This document shows, in pieces, positions 1 through 8,825 of a stretch of DNA of 62,114 nt. Every line of letters begins with the position of its first letter. The stretch's first letter is position 1. The stretch spans positions 1 through 62,114 of the forward strand of contig JAFZVW010000007.1 of assembly GCA_017617635.1 (NCBI GenBank), given 5' to 3'. The translations under genes were made by a program, and so were the position numbers. This DNA comes from Bacteroidaceae bacterium. GTDB lineage: Bacteria > Bacteroidota > Bacteroidia > Bacteroidales > Bacteroidaceae. The notes beneath the pieces were generated by a model. The model did not search any database. It was not told where the DNA came from and was given only the letters and a program-made list of their open reading frames with translations.

Positions 1-13
1 ATACAAACCTAGT

Positions 14-46
14 AAAGGCACAAAGTAGCTAACTCTGTGCCTTTTT
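14..46 (-). terminator. Hairpin over the end of the tail chaperone gene
   Basis: Arms 14-25 and 33-44 pair over 12 bp with one G-U, around a 7-nt loop that contains the stop codon of the frameshift reading frame. There is no clear T-run on the minus strand after the stem. It could be a weak terminator or attenuator before the tape-measure gene expected to the left. Confidence 0.4.
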
Positions 47-337
47 GTTGAGTCGGTGTTCCCATGCACGAGCATCAGGAGCCAACCTTTTTTGTATTTT
101 CTCAATATCTTCCTTGGTATATTCGTTTTCCTTTTGGTTCTCGTTGTCCCAAGGATATTTTGGCATTGTGTAATTCTTGGCAAACAAAGTTCCTATAATA
201 CTATGTAACATACGCGCTGTTTCATATATTGGACGCGAACGTCTGGCAATACCATCTTGTAATAGCCTCGCTTCATGAAATGTCAGTCGCTCATGGAAAT
301 ATTCCGGCGAGATATTGCCAGTACCCACAAGCTCCAT
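29..337 (-). CDS. Tail assembly chaperone, -1 frameshift extension (lambda gpT-like)
   Basis: This 102-codon frame follows the upstream chaperone frame and probably has no start of its own. Reading back from its first ATG the frame stays open to 361, where a slippery heptamer lies in the preceding gene. It is best read as the C-terminal part of a gpG-gpT type fusion, in which a minority of ribosomes make the long form that loads the tape-measure protein. The residues include FHERLTFHEARLLQDG and a polar, lysine-rich tail. The position after the tail tube gene fits. The family is assigned from order and frameshift, not from a sequence match. Confidence 0.75.
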   Translation of the reverse strand: MELVGTGNISPEYFHERLTFHEARLLQDGIARRSRPIYETARMLHSIIGTLFAKNYTMPKYPWDNENQKENEYTKEDIEKIQKRLAPDARAWEHRLNKKAQS

Positions 338-354
338 GAACGCTTCATCGAGGC

Positions 355-699
355 TTAATCGTTTTTTGGGTCATCCTCCCCAGACTTTTCTTTACCCTCC
401 GGCAAAGGATCGAGTTCTTTCCAGCGCTCCCAAAAATATTCACGCATCTGCCTCATTATGGCACCTGACATATTACACTCAAAATCATCGTAGTTCTCTA
501 TCTCATTCTGTTTCTTGTTGGATTGCCTGAATACAGTATAGTATAAATACAAATGATGACGCGGGTTATCAAGATCCAACTCTATGCGTTTGCCTGTCTC
601 TTCATCCTTTGGCATCGTGCGCTGTGTTGCCCAAACTATACCTACAGTTCCATTCATCTCGAAATTGTAGGTTTTACCATTGTTTAATGTAATTTCCAT
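355..699 (-). CDS. Tail assembly chaperone (lambda gpG-like)
   Basis: 114 residues from the ATG at 699 (MEITLNNGKTYNFEMNG). A longer frame reaches 726, but this start fits the compact domain and an AG-rich leader (gagagagaga) lies just upstream. Chaperones of this class coat the tape-measure protein during tail assembly. The evidence is size, position after the tail tube gene and the in-frame A AAA AAC heptamer near the stop. Middle residues resemble small tail chaperones only in general character: an acidic, charged C-terminus that ends in SGEDDPKND. Confidence 0.75.
   Translation of the reverse strand: MEITLNNGKTYNFEMNGTVGIVWATQRTMPKDEETGKRIELDLDNPRHHLYLYYTVFRQSNKKQNEIENYDDFECNMSGAIMRQMREYFWERWKELDPLPEGKEKSGEDDPKND
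361..367 (-). promoter_or_regulatory. Programmed -1 ribosomal frameshift site A AAA AAC
   Basis: On the minus strand the last in-frame codons of the 355-699 gene are CCA AAA AAC GAT TAA. The heptamer A AAA AAC is the classic bacterial slippery sequence. A -1 slip gives CGA TTA AGC and continues without a stop into the 29-337 frame, predicting a fusion of about 223 residues (113 + 110). Confidence 0.85.
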
Positions 700-792
700 T
701 TTCTCTCTCTCTTTAAGAGGGCACATGTCCTAGATATTTTACGAGTGTATACCCCGACAGTGCCCTCGTGATTATTACAAAACAGATTAACG

Positions 793-1704
793 CTATGCTG
801 CTGTTGATATTACAGGAGCACCACACAATTGAAATTCAGCAGTATATGTACTATTCTCCTTGTTGGGAGCATTCACACTGAATGATGTACATAAGAAATC
901 ACCTTCAATTAGGATTTGGTCTGCCTCACCCCAATTGTCTGTCTCGGAATCCACTGCATGACCAACAGCACCTGGATAGTAACCGAATGCAAGAGCTGTT
1001 ACACATCCATTCATTGTTATACCAAGAACATCTTCTGTTTGTATACAAGAGTCATGACTAACATCTGAGATAAGATGTTCACAACTCAAAGACATGCTCT
1101 TGCCGGTAACTTCCTTGCTGATTGCCTGATCATTATCATCTTTTGTCTTTACATCTGCTGTCTGTACATTGATACTAAGCTTGTGACTTGTAGCATAGCA
1201 GAATGTACGGTATTCATTTGCATCATTTACTGCAACCATAAGTGCCTTGCCTCTTATCTTGTTACGCAAACCTGTTACCGGAGTAATGGTTATACCTTGA
1301 CTTACCGACAACGCAGAAGCACCCTCTAACGACAGGCTTACGCTAACAAAATCATCGTTAGGAGCATCAATTTCCAAGGACGTAATTATCGCTGTTCCAC
1401 GGTATGCAAAGTTATTAGAAACCTGGAACTGCACCACAACGGTAGCATCTCCTATTGCCACCTTTTCGAGAAGCGTCTTCAGATATGCAATGTCTACTAC
1501 GAAAGACTCGTTAGAGCATGACCAATCATAATATGTGAATTCTGGATTGTCCCATATTGGATTGGCATCATCTTTTGCTGCTGCATCGCTTGTATTTGCG
1601 GTCGCAGTAAAATCACATGACTTCGAGCCGGCAATCACTGTTGGATTACCCGAACTTCCTGTTCTTATCAGGATATTAACGTCATTTCCTTTAATATGTG
1701 CCAT
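793..1704 (-). CDS. Major tail tube protein
   Basis: 303 residues, beginning MAHIKGNDVNILI. Alternating beta-strand pattern, many Ser/Thr/Asn and small residues, and little charge, as in tail tube proteins of Bacteroidetes siphoviruses. The middle part has two similar beta-rich halves, so a two-domain protein is possible. It lies between the DUF3168-type completion protein and the tail chaperone pair, the usual place of the tube gene. The role rests on composition, size and order. Confidence 0.75.
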   Translation of the reverse strand: MAHIKGNDVNILIRTGSSGNPTVIAGSKSCDFTATANTSDAAAKDDANPIWDNPEFTYYDWSCSNESFVVDIAYLKTLLEKVAIGDATVVVQFQVSNNFAYRGTAIITSLEIDAPNDDFVSVSLSLEGASALSVSQGITITPVTGLRNKIRGKALMVAVNDANEYRTFCYATSHKLSINVQTADVKTKDDNDQAISKEVTGKSMSLSCEHLISDVSHDSCIQTEDVLGITMNGCVTALAFGYYPGAVGHAVDSETDNWGEADQILIEGDFLCTSFSVNAPNKENSTYTAEFQLCGAPVISTAA

Positions 1705-1722
1705 TGTTCATACATTTTAGTG

Positions 1723-2142
1723 TTAACTTTCTGTCTCAATAGTATATGTTAATACACGGCTGTAGTTCGCATCCTCATCAGAATATTCCTCAGGTCCTGC
1801 TGTCATTGTCTGGTCCACCACATCGAAAGGTGTTACCGATAAAGAATTCCATTCTACCAGGGCAGTATTCATTGCCTTGCGTACAAGTTCAAGAACATCC
1901 AATAAACCATCGTACGTAGATGCTACTATTTCGATACTGACAGTTGTCGTATCACCATAGATACCATCCTTGGTATTCTGTTCTTTCATATTGTCACTAC
2001 GATACCAGATATACGGAGTCTTCGCTTCCTCTATTTCCGGTCCTACAACAGGAGAAACGCGCCCCATAACTACTTCATTAAGGTCCGGTGAGTTTTGTGC
2101 GCTTAGAGCAAATTTGATATATTTACCTATAGCAAGAGCCAT
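1723..2142 (-). CDS. Tail completion/terminator protein (DUF3168-like)
   Basis: 139 residues from the ATG at 2142 (MALAIGKYIKFAL); an upstream in-frame ATG at 2205 would add a poorly protein-like leader. The pattern fits the gp17/DUF3168 tail-completion family: an N-terminal helix, then YIWYRSD, a TTTVSIEIVAST strand and the helix LLDVLELVRKAMNTAL. These proteins close the tail at the head side. It is followed directly by the tail tube gene; its stop lies 18 bp before that start. Confidence 0.7.
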   Translation of the reverse strand: MALAIGKYIKFALSAQNSPDLNEVVMGRVSPVVGPEIEEAKTPYIWYRSDNMKEQNTKDGIYGDTTTVSIEIVASTYDGLLDVLELVRKAMNTALVEWNSLSVTPFDVVDQTMTAGPEEYSDEDANYSRVLTYTIETES

Positions 2143-2174
2143 GTCATTAAATTTTTGAGAATGTGAGAGGGACT

Positions 2175-2194
2175 GACGGGCTATCAGCCCCGTC
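2175..2194 (-). terminator. GC-rich hairpin after the capsid gene
   Basis: A GACGGG...CCCGTC stem sits in the 109-bp gap between the capsid stop and the tail-completion start. No T-run follows on the minus strand, so it may act as an mRNA 3'-end stabiliser or attenuator that keeps capsid output high rather than as a full terminator. Confidence 0.4.
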
Positions 2195-2251
2195 CCACTC
2201 ACCACACACAGATTGAGAGAGAAACCTGTAGTTAATACTCTCCTATCTCAC

Positions 2252-3430
2252 TTACTTACCAATAGCGAACGGCTCGCTTTTGATTGTTGTCAGACTGAAG
2301 TCTGCATTGTAAATGAATAGCGTCTTGTTGTTCTTGGCCCCAGTATATGGATCGATTACCAAGAAATCATTGCCATGCTGATTCAATGCGACATATCCAA
2401 AACAGCCTGCTGCAACGACACCGGCATACGCGGGATCTGCGGTTAAGAATACCGGAGCACCATCAATCTTTCCGTTCTCGATAACGAATGTACCAGAACC
2501 CGTATCCTTGGAAGTTGCTTCCAAAGTACTGAACATAGCAGCATCCATCACATAGCAGAAACCTGACATCTGCGCCCCGGTCTTCAGGACTTTGCCCTTT
2601 AGTGCCTTTATCTCCTTGTAAGTCGGAGCATTAGGAGTAGCGAAACTCTCTGTCTGAGCAGCTACAATGGCATCCTGGGCATCTGTACGATTTTGGCTCT
2701 CAGTATTCAGGGCAACAGCGATGTCCTTCAGTGGACCGACAAAACCAGGTTTTGCCACAGGAGTTGTCAACATAAGTATACGTTTGTTAAGCGTACGACC
2801 TACAGCCTTGTTGATCTGGGTAGCAACAGTGCCGAGCAAATCAAACGACGCATCATTGATGGCCTCATTTGAGACTGCAATACTGATACCCAGCTTATAT
2901 GGAGTTGCCGTAATCTTACTGAAGTCCAAAGTCACGTCCCCAACGGCATCCAGTTCTCCACCTACTGTTACCTCTGCTGATGTATCAAGACAAGGCCACT
3001 GAAGTGCACCTCGCACACCTGTTGCAACCTGAATACCAAGCAGATTGTAGATAAGGTCCATTTCCAGAGGCTCAACCAATGGTTTGTTCTCTACAGGCAA
3101 ACCTGCCGACACCATATTGGTTTTCTCTCCTGATTGGATGACAGCTGATGTGATTGCATTAGTAGCATCACGAAGATTCAGCTCACCGTCACGCTTACCT
3201 GCTCTTACCTCCATAACAATTTCACGGAACTGCTCATTTGGCGACTTTACAAGAGTCATTGGTTCGGAAGCCTCACGATTACGCAGGTTCAGGTTCATTT
3301 CATACTCGCGCTTGACATTGTTAAACTCACGTTCAAGTGCATTGTAATTCTCGTCTGCTGAAGCCATTGCCTTCAGCTGGTTGTTGAGCTCACGCATGCG
3401 TGACTCAGCCTGTTTGAAGTTGTAATCCAT
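2252..3430 (-). CDS. Major capsid protein (HK97 fold)
   Basis: 392 residues. The first 60 or so form a charged coiled coil (scaffold-like delta domain), followed by a segment rich in NEQFREIV and then a beta-rich shell domain with EPLEMDLIYNLLG, GALQWPCLD and the late VLRT-like part AKPGFVGPL. The domain order, size and position after the prohead protease fit HK97-type capsid precursors, in which the N-terminal coiled coil is removed by the protease. The C-terminus (NADFSLTTIKSEPFAIGK) is typical of this family. Confidence 0.9.
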   Translation of the reverse strand: MDYNFKQAESRMRELNNQLKAMASADENYNALEREFNNVKREYEMNLNLRNREASEPMTLVKSPNEQFREIVMEVRAGKRDGELNLRDATNAITSAVIQSGEKTNMVSAGLPVENKPLVEPLEMDLIYNLLGIQVATGVRGALQWPCLDTSAEVTVGGELDAVGDVTLDFSKITATPYKLGISIAVSNEAINDASFDLLGTVATQINKAVGRTLNKRILMLTTPVAKPGFVGPLKDIAVALNTESQNRTDAQDAIVAAQTESFATPNAPTYKEIKALKGKVLKTGAQMSGFCYVMDAAMFSTLEATSKDTGSGTFVIENGKIDGAPVFLTADPAYAGVVAAGCFGYVALNQHGNDFLVIDPYTGAKNNKTLFIYNADFSLTTIKSEPFAIGK

Positions 3431-3453
3431 AGTTTTTGCTATATATAGCGGGT

Positions 3454-4134
3454 CTAAATGCCCATTAGATAAAGTTCACGTTCACGATCTAAGTCTGTCT
3501 TTTCCTTTTTGCTTTTAGCTTGCGCCTCCCTTGCCTTAGCTTCGGCGATTTCCCGTTCACGACAATCTTCTCGTAGCAGGAAATGTTCACGCAATCCTAC
3601 CGATGTATCCTTGTATGCAGGATCCATAGCAATAGTAAGTGCAGAAATCCTCTTGAATTTAGTATGAGTAACCAATGTATCTTCTCGACCGTCTGCCAAA
3701 GTATTTTTTGCCATAGTGTACTCATCTTCCAAAAACTCAAAACTACAACCGGTAAAAGTTTTGTTGCGTATGAGCTCAAGACATCTGTCTCCAAGGTCGC
3801 ACTTTGGCATCTCAGCTGAGAAATAGAGTCCATCCGGTCTTAGATCCAGGATAAGAGTACCTACACCCTTATTGTTACGCGCCACAGTTTGCTCTCGGTC
3901 ATGGAGCATATTCAACTTAACATCCTGAGTCTTTAGAAAATCCTCAGTAATACATGACGGATTGATTATTTCACGATGACGTGTATACTTGCCATCCCAT
4001 AAAACCGTCTCACAATTAAACACAACTGCGCAACCCTCGACTGTTCGGCTTTCCTGTCCGTCATTACCTTCCCGTATTTTCATTCCAGTAGGCTGAAACA
4101 GAACACGCTGTTGCTTTTCCCTGTTTTTATCCAT
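3454..4134 (-). CDS. Prohead maturation protease (HK97 type, U35)
   Basis: 226 residues. Likely catalytic residues are His78 in MLHDR and Ser131 in TGCSFEF, the arrangement of herpes-like prohead proteases. The protein cleaves the scaffold domain of the capsid precursor during head maturation. The C-terminal 60 residues are a charged helix (AKAREAQAKSKKEK) and may be the part that binds the capsid. It lies directly upstream of the capsid gene. A copy of the 32-bp phage element ends 19 bp before the start. Confidence 0.92.
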   Translation of the reverse strand: MDKNREKQQRVLFQPTGMKIREGNDGQESRTVEGCAVVFNCETVLWDGKYTRHREIINPSCITEDFLKTQDVKLNMLHDREQTVARNNKGVGTLILDLRPDGLYFSAEMPKCDLGDRCLELIRNKTFTGCSFEFLEDEYTMAKNTLADGREDTLVTHTKFKRISALTIAMDPAYKDTSVGLREHFLLREDCREREIAEAKAREAQAKSKKEKTDLDRERELYLMGI

Positions 4135-4152
4135 ATTTCAAAGTTTGGTTTT

Positions 4153-4184
4153 TATTTTACGGTAATTCTCCATAATTGGTTAAC
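4153..4184 (-). repeat. 32-bp phage intergenic element, copy E (before protease)
   Basis: On the minus strand it begins GTTAACC and has CCGTA at positions 23-27, the same spacing as the other five copies. It overlaps the stop of the head-closure gene and ends 19 bp before the protease start. Confidence 0.6.
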
Positions 4185-4521
4185 TCTGTGCCTTTTGAAT
4201 ATCCTCGACCGTTATTGCCGTAATCTGACACTCATTAATCGTACGTTCTGCATGGAAAGAGTGCTGCACATAGAAACATCCATCACATTCCAAACGTGTT
4301 TTCTTAGTCAATTTCTCATGACAGTCACTCTTGAACATAGCCATTGTATACACGTCATACACTCCGTTACTCAGTGAGCGCCTTCCTTTCTCAAACCCCA
4401 CATTTGCCCATATTGGTTTTTGCTCACGCACATATTCCGTATGTTGTCCAGTATCTGTGTCTATCTTCTGCGGATTCCACAGGTAAACTCTTTTGTTAAG
4501 GTCTCCACGATTATAACTCAT
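4180..4521 (-). CDS. Head closure / head-tail adaptor protein
   Basis: 113 residues. The opening MSYNRGDLNKRVYLWNPQ and the following QHTEYVREQKPIWANV fit the head-tail adaptor family (SPP1 gp16, HK97 gp7 type), which starts with a rigid Arg-Val strand and an 'iWA.v' strand. It starts by a 4-nt overlap with the connector gene upstream. In mature virions this ring closes the portal channel and receives the tail. Confidence 0.75.
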   Translation of the reverse strand: MSYNRGDLNKRVYLWNPQKIDTDTGQHTEYVREQKPIWANVGFEKGRRSLSNGVYDVYTMAMFKSDCHEKLTKKTRLECDGCFYVQHSFHAERTINECQITAITVEDIQKAQS

Positions 4522-4808
4522 ACGCTTATTTTCTTGAAAGGTCTAACCATTGCCTTTAGTACAGGGTTTACCCTGATATCCACACGGCTTGTTCCCTCAC
4601 GATCACGATACAACGAACCGACAATCATACTCACAGCATTCTTGATTGATGACGGTATTTTCCCATAATCATTATAGAAGTCATTCCAGGTTCGGTTACA
4701 ATAAGTACAGATTAACTCTTCGGCACTTTCTATGAACGACTCCAATACTTCGTCTTCATCATCAGACTCTATGTGCAAGTGTTTTTTTACATATTCCAGT
4801 TCTATCAT
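4518..4808 (-). CDS. Head-tail connector (HK97 gp6-like)
   Basis: 96 residues, helical, with MIELEYVKKHLHIESDDEDEVLESFI at the start (read in two parts here: MIELEYVKKHL, then acidic DDEDEV), then YCNRTW and VSMIVGSLYRDRE. This is the pattern of gp6-like connectors ('l..vk..L.id.d.dD..l...i..A...ie..'). It overlaps the portal gene by 4 nt upstream and the closure gene by 4 nt downstream, so the three are translationally coupled. Confidence 0.8.
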   Translation of the reverse strand: MIELEYVKKHLHIESDDEDEVLESFIESAEELICTYCNRTWNDFYNDYGKIPSSIKNAVSMIVGSLYRDREGTSRVDIRVNPVLKAMVRPFKKISV

Positions 4809-6034
4809 TCTGAGTCCTCCTGTAATTTAGGTTCCTGCGGTATTTGTTTCATTATAAGCGTATCACCCTCTGGATGGGGAGCAAGCCCCATCAGCATGCG
4901 CTCCTCGTTGCTGGTAGTAATGCCAGCATTGCGTCGTGCATTCGCCGCCTGTGCCTTGGTGTTGTCACTATCCAGGCAAAGCATATCGGTCGAATAGGTA
5001 AAACGCAAAACATCGTGATAATCCTCGCCAAATACCTTCGCATTGAATTCCTGGACAACTGTATCCATCAAAGGATTCAAAAACAGCTCAATGAACGTAT
5101 GCCATGCATCGTCAACAGATTTGTACACAGCATTAGTAGCAGTGAACATGAGTGGCAGAGGCACAGAGCAAATACGACCGACCTCAGAAACTATTGCATC
5201 CTTGGTCATTAAAACCTGAAGGTCTTGATAACTTTGACTACGCACCTTCACATCCAAATTACCCTGTGAAAATATCAGGTCCATGTTTTCTGCGGCCTGT
5301 TCTCTCAAGTCATCAACCGCTTTGTGTACCTCACTGTCATCAAGTGAAGCAAGCCCTTGGAGAGGATCACTATTTACCTCCTCGGACACAAATAGCTTCA
5401 TAGTACCACCTTTGGCTAATGTATCTAATGCAAAGTTATCTGCCGTTAGGGATATACTCAGCGATTTCTCGGCAACATCCTTGAGACTCTCACCCATTGG
5501 ACGTCGCAAAGTCTGCATACCACACATGATTATCAAATCGTTTGCCGGAACAACTAACGACTTCATGAGTTCATCACTGACAACATGGTACGTATTATTC
5601 AAACCGTTCCAGCTTAGATTGTGTACAGGATACAACCGATATACCATACCATTAGCCGTACGGCCCAACAAAATGGCACAACTGCCTTCCATGTCACGCC
5701 AATAAGATAGTCTGCGCCACATCTGGTCTGCAGTCATATACTCATTCGGCTTTACCTGTATCAGATATTGAAGATGTCTTATGTCCTGTGCATGGGCAAT
5801 ATCTCGCACAGCAGGCATCCAGACACCACCAATATTACGTTCTATACGAATATCTGCACGTGCAAAGGTATTTGCACGCAGATTTATTGCATGATAGAAA
5901 GCTGCCACCTGTAAAGCACTGGTATTTGTTGCCCACACGCGACTGCCACGCACTTGCACACCTTTTTGCGTACCGGTTGACGGCTTTGCGTCTGTGACAG
6001 ATTCGCGTTTCTGCCAAAAATTAAATAGTCCCAT
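4805..6034 (-). CDS. Portal protein (HK97/SPP1 superfamily)
   Basis: 409 residues, the usual size for HK97-type portals. Recognisable parts are AFYHAINLRANTFARA near residue 45, YLIQVKPNEYMTADQ, LPLMFTATNAVYKSVDDAW and the late LMGLAPHPEGD. The dodecamer forms the DNA entry channel and docks the terminase. It lies between the terminase and the connector genes. The start codon lies inside a predicted mRNA hairpin (6027-6064), which may limit translation. Confidence 0.92.
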   Translation of the reverse strand: MGLFNFWQKRESVTDAKPSTGTQKGVQVRGSRVWATNTSALQVAAFYHAINLRANTFARADIRIERNIGGVWMPAVRDIAHAQDIRHLQYLIQVKPNEYMTADQMWRRLSYWRDMEGSCAILLGRTANGMVYRLYPVHNLSWNGLNNTYHVVSDELMKSLVVPANDLIIMCGMQTLRRPMGESLKDVAEKSLSISLTADNFALDTLAKGGTMKLFVSEEVNSDPLQGLASLDDSEVHKAVDDLREQAAENMDLIFSQGNLDVKVRSQSYQDLQVLMTKDAIVSEVGRICSVPLPLMFTATNAVYKSVDDAWHTFIELFLNPLMDTVVQEFNAKVFGEDYHDVLRFTYSTDMLCLDSDNTKAQAANARRNAGITTSNEERMLMGLAPHPEGDTLIMKQIPQEPKLQEDSE

Positions 6035-6050
6035 ATAGTTTATAACTTTT

Positions 6051-6082
6051 TACTATACGGGACTACTTAGATAATGGTTAAC
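6051..6082 (-). repeat. 32-bp phage intergenic element, copy A (before portal)
   Basis: Minus strand: GTTAACC at positions 1-7 and CCCGTATAGTA at 22-32. Its 3' part pairs with the portal start region: arms 6052-6064 and 6027-6039 match over 13 bp with one mismatch and include the ATG. Confidence 0.65.
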
Positions 6083-6085
6083 TCT

Positions 6086-7948
6086 TCACGGCTTTAATTC
6101 CATTTCCATCTTAATACCTGAAATAATAGCTTGTACGGGATCTACCTTGGCGTTAGCATGACGTTTTATCGGTTTAACATTGTCCAGACGGTCAACGTCA
6201 AGAATCGCATTAGAAAAACACCAAGGCAAAACCTCATTTCGGCTAACCCACAACTTTTGAGGCTGTTCATTTACCATTTTCCATGCAATATTGGTGGGAG
6301 CACTATATGAAGCCCACGTCTGCGAGACAGGAACAATCATGGACTTCAGCAATTCTTCTATCTGATGAGGACTTTTGCCCTGAGCTTTTAGTTTCATCAC
6401 AAACCATGTCCGTATATCATTCAGATTATCAGTCGCATCATAAGCATCATAACCCAACCTCACTATCGGAGCATGTCGGTTTATCTCTTCCAAACGCTCT
6501 ACAAGCAGAGATGAAGGTATAACCTTTGTTGAACTTGTATGCATATCCCCAGCCTCAATGAAATGTTGATACAAAACGGCATTTGGATTGCTCGATAACT
6601 GTTCCTCTGCTATCCACACATCACAATCCCAGAAATACTGACGTGTCCTGATATTCACGCAATGGTATCCTAATGTATGTAAATCATCACCATGAGAAAA
6701 GTCACATCCTACAAAGCACCTCCACTCCTTTGAATCCAACTGGTCAATCCTATATTCTGTTTGCAGCCTTCTAATATCCTCGGCCTGAATCCAAGGCTTA
6801 CTGCTATTGTTGATAAATTGGTTAAATAGTTTTGTAACTGTCTCTTTGTATACTTCCGGATCTCCCTGCGCCTTGTTCCACTGCTGTTCGTAGTAATCCT
6901 CCTGTATTGTAATTCCAATATGTGGATTCACTTTTCTGTGCATACGTGGTTGTGCATAATATTCATCAGTATATTCCCATGCGTCAGGATGCAATGCCAG
7001 CATAAATTGCCAGTCAGTTTCTGCCGTTTGTGTATATTCGTAATCAAGTTCCTTGTAAAGAGCATTTTGCGCCACTCGCATTTTCTGCTCAAAAGGTCCA
7101 TCTATCACACGACCGGCAGTAGTTGCGATAACGGTTAGAGGATTAGGTCGTGGACCCATCGACGACTCATAGACGTTCAAAGCATCAGACATATCGCAAT
7201 GGTCCTTTACATATTGTGCCGACCCATATTCGTCAGCTAACACCAATGATGCAAAAGCACCATCCTTTGTTTTACCACCTGCCGTATGTGCCTGAATAAG
7301 CCCGCCAAATGGTATAACCCTGCCTCCGACTTCGGCTTTCGCACCATGCTTGAAATTAATCTCGTTTGCCGTGAATCGCAACATGCTTCCGTTTGGATCC
7401 AATTGCATGAGCAAAGCCCTTGCCTCCTTGAAAGCAATCTTTGCCTGTGCCTCAGCATTAGCCACAATATGACATTCACTATTCTGAATCGGACTGAGAA
7501 TGTCATCTGCAGCAAGAGCTGCCAGATAGGTGGTCTTTGCAAACTTACGTGGAATAAAGATTATTGCCTCGCGTACCACACGTCTGCCGTCATCCTTGAT
7601 AAATGCGAATATGCCAGCAGTCATATAGGCTTGTATCGGAGTCATGCTATAGCATGTCCGGCCCTTCATGCCAGAGAACTTGAACTTCTCATACATCCGT
7701 ATGAATTCTTTCACATGTTGTACATCCAGATTGTATGTATTTGCCATTCGCATAAATCTACAGCATGCTGCCACTTCATCAATATTGTGGAGATCTTCCG
7801 CTGTCTCGTCAGAATGAAGTGCTACATCCGAAATGTAATGTGGTATTCTGGAATCTATTCCCTCAAGTTTGTGCATTACAGACCCCAATTGATTGCACAT
7901 GGTCTGTAGCCGCATAACAAAGGATTTCTTCTGTTCCTTGTCGGTCAT
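6086..7948 (-). CDS. terL: Terminase large subunit
   Basis: 620 residues. The N-terminal ATPase has a Walker A variant PRKFAKTT (133-140) and Walker B LVLADE (235-240). The C-terminal RNase H-like nuclease begins at GCDFSHGDD (about 415-422), has an acidic pair in LGYDAYD, and ends with a late Asp in KVDPVQA. The enzyme cuts concatemeric DNA and drives it through the portal. The type goes with P27-family small terminases. Start ATG at 7948, 26 bp after a copy of the 32-bp element. Confidence 0.95.
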   Translation of the reverse strand: MTDKEQKKSFVMRLQTMCNQLGSVMHKLEGIDSRIPHYISDVALHSDETAEDLHNIDEVAACCRFMRMANTYNLDVQHVKEFIRMYEKFKFSGMKGRTCYSMTPIQAYMTAGIFAFIKDDGRRVVREAIIFIPRKFAKTTYLAALAADDILSPIQNSECHIVANAEAQAKIAFKEARALLMQLDPNGSMLRFTANEINFKHGAKAEVGGRVIPFGGLIQAHTAGGKTKDGAFASLVLADEYGSAQYVKDHCDMSDALNVYESSMGPRPNPLTVIATTAGRVIDGPFEQKMRVAQNALYKELDYEYTQTAETDWQFMLALHPDAWEYTDEYYAQPRMHRKVNPHIGITIQEDYYEQQWNKAQGDPEVYKETVTKLFNQFINNSSKPWIQAEDIRRLQTEYRIDQLDSKEWRCFVGCDFSHGDDLHTLGYHCVNIRTRQYFWDCDVWIAEEQLSSNPNAVLYQHFIEAGDMHTSSTKVIPSSLLVERLEEINRHAPIVRLGYDAYDATDNLNDIRTWFVMKLKAQGKSPHQIEELLKSMIVPVSQTWASYSAPTNIAWKMVNEQPQKLWVSRNEVLPWCFSNAILDVDRLDNVKPIKRHANAKVDPVQAIISGIKMEMELKP

Positions 7949-7973
7949 TCTCTCTCAATTGTAATTTAACGTA

Positions 7974-8005
7974 TATTACACGCCAATTACACGAATTTAG
8001 TTAAC
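7974..8005 (-). repeat. 32-bp phage intergenic element, copy D (before terL)
   Basis: Shares 25 of 32 positions with copy C, starting GTTAACTAA. It also contains a TGTAAT...ATTACA dyad (7960-7980) that resembles the half-sites near the repressor gene. Confidence 0.65.
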
Positions 8006-8031
8006 TCAGTGAAGAGAGAGATTCATCAAAA

Positions 8032-8604
8032 CTATTGCACACTTTCCATAAAAGCAGACAGAGGAGGGTTACTTTCCATTGCTCGACCACTATCTTTTAC
8101 ATTCATAGTCAACTTCGTAAGATCATCCCTCACGGTTGCACTCCATTTGCGCATTTGGTCTGACAGTCTGATTTGCTCATCATAGTCAGCAAAATTAATA
8201 GCAGAAGCATAATCCTGACATGACTTTTCATAAGCCAGCCAATCACGCGCTGCCAACTCAATCTGAAGTTCCAGGGCAGGATCATCAGTACCGGCCAACT
8301 TCAACAACTGGCGTATCTTGTCTGTCTGCTTTTGCAGATCCTGTTCATACTTAATGATAGCCACATGACGATCGTCAGCATTCTGTTCACGTTCGCCACG
8401 GCTTACTACATCAGCTTCCTGCAGTATTTTCCATCCTAACCCGCCATCCTTGAAACCTTTCTTTAAAATCTGATCACACAGAACTTCATGCCATGTTAAA
8501 TCATGGCCATTTCTCATAATCTGTTTACCATCTGCATCACGTGCCGGCTGTACCAGCATTTGACGCATGGTCCGTTTGAAATCAAGATCGTTGCTGCTAT
8601 TCAT
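8032..8604 (-). CDS. DNA-packaging accessory protein, second small-terminase candidate
   Basis: 190 residues from the ATG at 8604, which overlaps the stop of the upstream small gene (ATGAATAG). The opening NSSNDLDFKRTMRQML and HEVLCDQILKKGFKDGG recalls DUF5681-like phage proteins, followed by a long charged helix region. It lies immediately upstream of terL, where small terminases usually are, but a P27-like protein at 15513-15860 is a better family match. Function is therefore open: DNA-recognition subunit, or accessory. Confidence 0.5.
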   Translation of the reverse strand: MNSSNDLDFKRTMRQMLVQPARDADGKQIMRNGHDLTWHEVLCDQILKKGFKDGGLGWKILQEADVVSRGEREQNADDRHVAIIKYEQDLQKQTDKIRQLLKLAGTDDPALELQIELAARDWLAYEKSCQDYASAINFADYDEQIRLSDQMRKWSATVRDDLTKLTMNVKDSGRAMESNPPLSAFMESVQ

Positions 8605-8803
8605 TTGCTTTTTGCTGCTCGTTGTATTTATCAATGTACCACAACAACAAATCGTCACCCCAATCTTCATCAAGTTCATTGGCTAAGGCTTCTGCTTCGT
8701 CTATGAGTCTACAAATTGTAGCAAGTTCTTTTCCTGCCGGTTCATAGCCAGGAATATTCGATTTCTTGATTAGAGCGATTTCTTCTTTACTTAATTTAAT
8801 CAT
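8597..8803 (-). CDS. Small acidic partner protein of zincin B
   Basis: 68 residues from the ATG at 8803 (MIKLSKEEIALIKKSN). A longer frame reaches 8956, but that part overlaps the zincin gene. It is acidic and helical and ends LLLWYIDKYNEQQKANE. It is a paralogue of the 9492-9740 product: both start KL(S/T)xEEIxxI and end with WY(I/Y)(D/N)KYxEQQ. Each copy follows a zincin gene, so a functional pair is likely (inhibitor, immunity or cofactor), but no family is recognised. Confidence 0.65.
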   Translation of the reverse strand: MIKLSKEEIALIKKSNIPGYEPAGKELATICRLIDEAEALANELDEDWGDDLLLWYIDKYNEQQKANE

Positions 8804-8825
8804 AGGTTCTCTCTCTTTTATATTA

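Noticed and set aside
4180-4200. Shared KAQS C-terminus of the 29-337 and 4180-4521 genes
   Set aside because: The shared bases (AAAGGCACAGAGTTA) partly reflect the 32-bp element and may be chance; too short to claim homology.
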